Shown here one piece after another: positions 6,140 through 6,942 of a stretch of DNA of 6,942 bases (within the stretch, counting starts at the first letter, position 1; every line of letters begins with the position of its first letter). Source of the stretch: Acidobacteriota bacterium. Lineage in GTDB: Bacteria; Acidobacteriota; Terriglobia; UBA7540. A model generated the notes under the pieces. The model was not told the origin of the DNA, did no database searches, and saw only the letters and a list, made by a program, of their open reading frames with translations. Position numbers and translations under genes: made by a program. The stretch spans positions 1 through 6,942 of the forward strand of contig JAJYJL010000432.1 of NCBI GenBank assembly GCA_021789565.1. The letters run 5' to 3'.

Positions 6140-6177
6140 CCGCACACATCGAAAAAACCGCGATGTATACGCCACCC
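6140..6177 (-). repeat. REP-like palindrome, copy C (5' side of RAYT)
   Basis: On the minus strand it begins GGGTGGCGTATACATCGC and continues with a run of six T and CGATGTGTGCGG. It differs from copy A at 4 of 38 positions and from copy B at 4, and its stem has more mismatches than A or B, as in an ageing copy. A 12-base piece of it, CGAAAAAACCGC on the plus strand (6150-6161), recurs at 6120-6131 between copies B and C. Confidence 0.8.
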
Positions 6178-6202
6178 GCGTGTTCTTCAATCTATCTGCC
6201 GA

Positions 6203-6230
6203 GGTGCCGTCACCATGGGATGACGGCACC
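6203..6230. terminator. strong hairpin just past the membrane-protein stop codon
   Basis: GGTGCCGTCA (6203-6212) and TGACGGCACC (6221-6230) form a perfect 10-bp stem around an 8-base loop. On the minus strand it starts 8 bases after the TAG (6240-6238) of the membrane-protein gene, the position of a transcription terminator. No T run follows on either strand, so a role in 3'-end protection or as another dispersed palindrome is equally possible. Confidence 0.4.
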
Positions 6231-6237
6231 GCCGCCG

Positions 6238-6828
6238 CTAATCCAAAGCCCTGAACACTGTATCTCGATGACATGTAATCTCTCCATATAGGTTCCCGAA
6301 GATCCAGACGAGCGGCATCAGACTGATTAGACCCTGAGCAAATGACACTAGGGGTGACGGCAGATTTGGGGCAACCTGCTTCAATTCGTCCGAGCGGAAC
6401 GTCGTTAGCACGATGGAAAAAATAACAGTAAGCGCTACGAATAAGAGCATCGGGACAATATTTTGGAGGAAAGACTCCTCAATCTTTCGATTCCGAAATT
6501 TCGCTGTTTTACCGACGAACCTTATCTCTGAAGCCTGGGCGACGATGGTATTCCAAAATTGAGAGACAGGGATTTCGATTGATCCGGTGGCGACCTGCCC
6601 TGCGGGAAGATACACCACATGCGTGGCACTTTCGAGGTCCTCTTCACGTTTTTGTATTTTATCGCGCAACAAGACTCTATATAGGTTCGGGGGCACAAGG
6701 CAGAGAGTGAGATAAAGGACCATTTGACCTATGCTCACCAACGCGGGCAGAGGTAAATAAATCCAGTGCCTAACGAGCACCGCGGCGGCGACTGAGAGAC
6801 CGAGGCGAATAGCGAGGCCTAGGAGCAA
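6238..6828 (-). CDS. integral membrane protein of unknown function, probably 5'-truncated by an insertion sequence
   Basis: The open frame of 196 residues has four hydrophobic segments (about 2-19, 25-47, 124-143 and 159-180). A hydrophilic section of about 75 residues lies between the second and third (RDKIQKREEDLES onwards) and includes LPAGQVATGSIEIPVSQFW. I do not recognise the family. The only start near the 5' end is TTG 6828-6826, with no ribosome binding site, and a TGA at 6837-6835 blocks the frame just upstream. That is where the left end of an IS4-type element appears to begin (about 6830). The first visible hydrophobic segment begins at once, as if cut from a longer protein. The likely reading is that the element inserted into this gene and removed its promoter and N-terminus. 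Codon use looks more AT-rich than in lysS, so foreign origin is possible. A strong hairpin lies just past its stop. Confidence 0.6.
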   Translation of the reverse strand: MLLGLAIRLGLSVAAAVLVRHWIYLPLPALVSIGQMVLYLTLCLVPPNLYRVLLRDKIQKREEDLESATHVVYLPAGQVATGSIEIPVSQFWNTIVAQASEIRFVGKTAKFRNRKIEESFLQNIVPMLLFVALTVIFSIVLTTFRSDELKQVAPNLPSPLVSFAQGLISLMPLVWIFGNLYGEITCHRDTVFRALD

Positions 6829-6833
6829 TACTG

Positions 6834-6860
6834 TTCACTTAGATGAATTTGTGGTATCCT
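6834..6860 (+). promoter_or_regulatory. candidate internal promoter of the IS transposase
   Basis: TTCACT (6834-6839, four of six -35 matches) lies 15 bases before TATCCT (6855-6860, four of six). The latter has an extended -10 TG at 6852-6853, which can compensate for a weak -35. Transcription would begin near 6867, at the end of the left arm of the hairpin, so native transcripts could not form the full stem. Confidence 0.35.
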
Positions 6861-6884
6861 CCTCTCATGAGAATGAGAGGAGGA
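6857..6884 (+). promoter_or_regulatory. 12-bp hairpin sequestering the transposase ribosome binding site
   Basis: TCCTCCTCTCAT (6857-6868) is the perfect reverse complement of ATGAGAGGAGGA (6873-6884), with the tetraloop GAGA (a GNRA loop). The right arm contains AGGAGG (6878-6883), the full Shine-Dalgarno consensus at 7 bases from the ATG. In any transcript that enters from outside the element, the site would be buried in the stem. This is the known fold-back protection of IS10 and IS50 against read-through expression. Confidence 0.65.
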
Positions 6885-6890
6885 CCGCAA

Positions 6891-6942
6891 ATGGCCCGTA
6901 CCATTGCTGAACTTCCAAAGGGAACACGGATTACCGATTACA
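6891..6942 (+). CDS. IS4-family transposase, N-terminal 17 codons (3' end outside window)
   Basis: The frame ATG 6891 onwards reads MARTIAELPKGTRITDY and runs off the window. This start resembles the N-terminal domain of IS4-family DDE transposases (the Nterm_IS4 type), which I recognise from memory rather than from an alignment. AGGAGG lies 7 bases upstream, an ideal ribosome binding site. The catalytic DDE residues are not in the window, so neither completeness nor activity can be judged. Only 17 residues are visible, which limits confidence in the family, but the site, the hairpin and the disrupted neighbour all agree with a transposase gene. Confidence 0.72.
   Translation, partial: MARTIAELPKGTRITDY

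Larger units (their letters stand above)
5441..6177 (-). mobile_element. RAYT transposase unit with flanking REP-like palindromes
   Basis: A transposase gene of the REP-associated tyrosine type is bracketed by one REP-like palindrome on its 3' side (5441-5478) and two inverted copies on its 5' side (6069-6106 and 6140-6177). All GGGTGGCG heads point outwards. This matches the known layout of RAYT genes with their cognate REPs. Such units are usually single-copy, with the REPs scattered through the same genome, but that cannot be seen from one window. The element sits between lysS and a truncated membrane-protein gene. Confidence 0.78.
6830..6942 (+). mobile_element. left end of an IS4-family insertion sequence (continues past window)
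   Basis: The transposase start, a hairpin over its ribosome binding site and the abrupt end of a neighbouring gene mark the start of an insertion sequence. The exact terminus is not proven. The stretch ACTGTTCACTTAGATGAA (6830-6847) is the likely terminal inverted repeat, but the right end and the target duplication lie outside the window. Confidence 0.6.

Noticed and set aside
5441..6177. REP copies considered as a CRISPR array or as IS200/IS605 ends
   Set aside because: The copies are only three, in mixed orientation and separated by a transposase gene, without uniform spacers. The enzyme has RAYT-type features (WPWSS tail, REP flanks) rather than those of a plain IS200 element.
6045..6254. 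Plus-strand frame of 69 codons across REP copies B and C
   Set aside because: Its repeated RTHRKNRDVYAT-like peptides come from the palindromes themselves, and it has no ribosome binding site.

Overview
The window is bacterial chromosomal DNA of moderately high GC content. Housekeeping genes fill the left two thirds and small mobile elements fill the right third. The gene types, a group III (actinobacterial-like) phosphofructokinase, and a RAYT transposase with its own REP-like palindromes fit Acidobacteriota or a neighbouring phylum. That placement is inference, because the window holds no rRNA or other marker that settles it.

Left region (1-2480, all + strand). The 3' part of truB (tRNA pseudouridine-55 synthase) is followed by a six-helix LysE-like membrane protein. 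A possible promoter and a good ribosome binding site then precede a complete 6-phosphofructokinase. The enzyme carries the Asp/Lys pair typical of pyrophosphate-dependent members. truB contains a perfect 13-bp inverted repeat that ends in TTTT and looks like an intrinsic terminator lying inside a coding region.

Middle region (2481-5283). A minus-strand gene of unknown function, with one N-terminal membrane anchor and a helical body, converges on pfkA and diverges from lysS. The 358-base gap between it and lysS is AT-rich. It holds a promoter for each direction, including a perfect TTGACA/TATAAT pair reading towards lysS, and a cluster of short GGCTA/TAGCC repeats. lysS (class II lysyl-tRNA synthetase) is complete and has all three class II motifs.

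Right region (5284-6942). A REP-associated tyrosine transposase (RAYT) on the minus strand is flanked by three 38-bp copies of an imperfect palindrome headed GGGTGGCG. One copy lies on its 3' side and two inverted copies lie on its 5' side, the usual layout of a RAYT with its cognate REPs. Next come a strong hairpin and a minus-strand membrane-protein gene that seems to have lost its true 5' end. Directly against that end begins an IS4-family insertion sequence, of which only the left end and the first 17 transposase codons are in the window. A 12-bp perfect hairpin covers the transposase ribosome binding site, and a candidate promoter would start transcription inside that hairpin. This is the arrangement that IS10 and IS50 use to silence read-through transcripts.

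No tRNA, rRNA, CRISPR array or recognisable riboswitch was seen.
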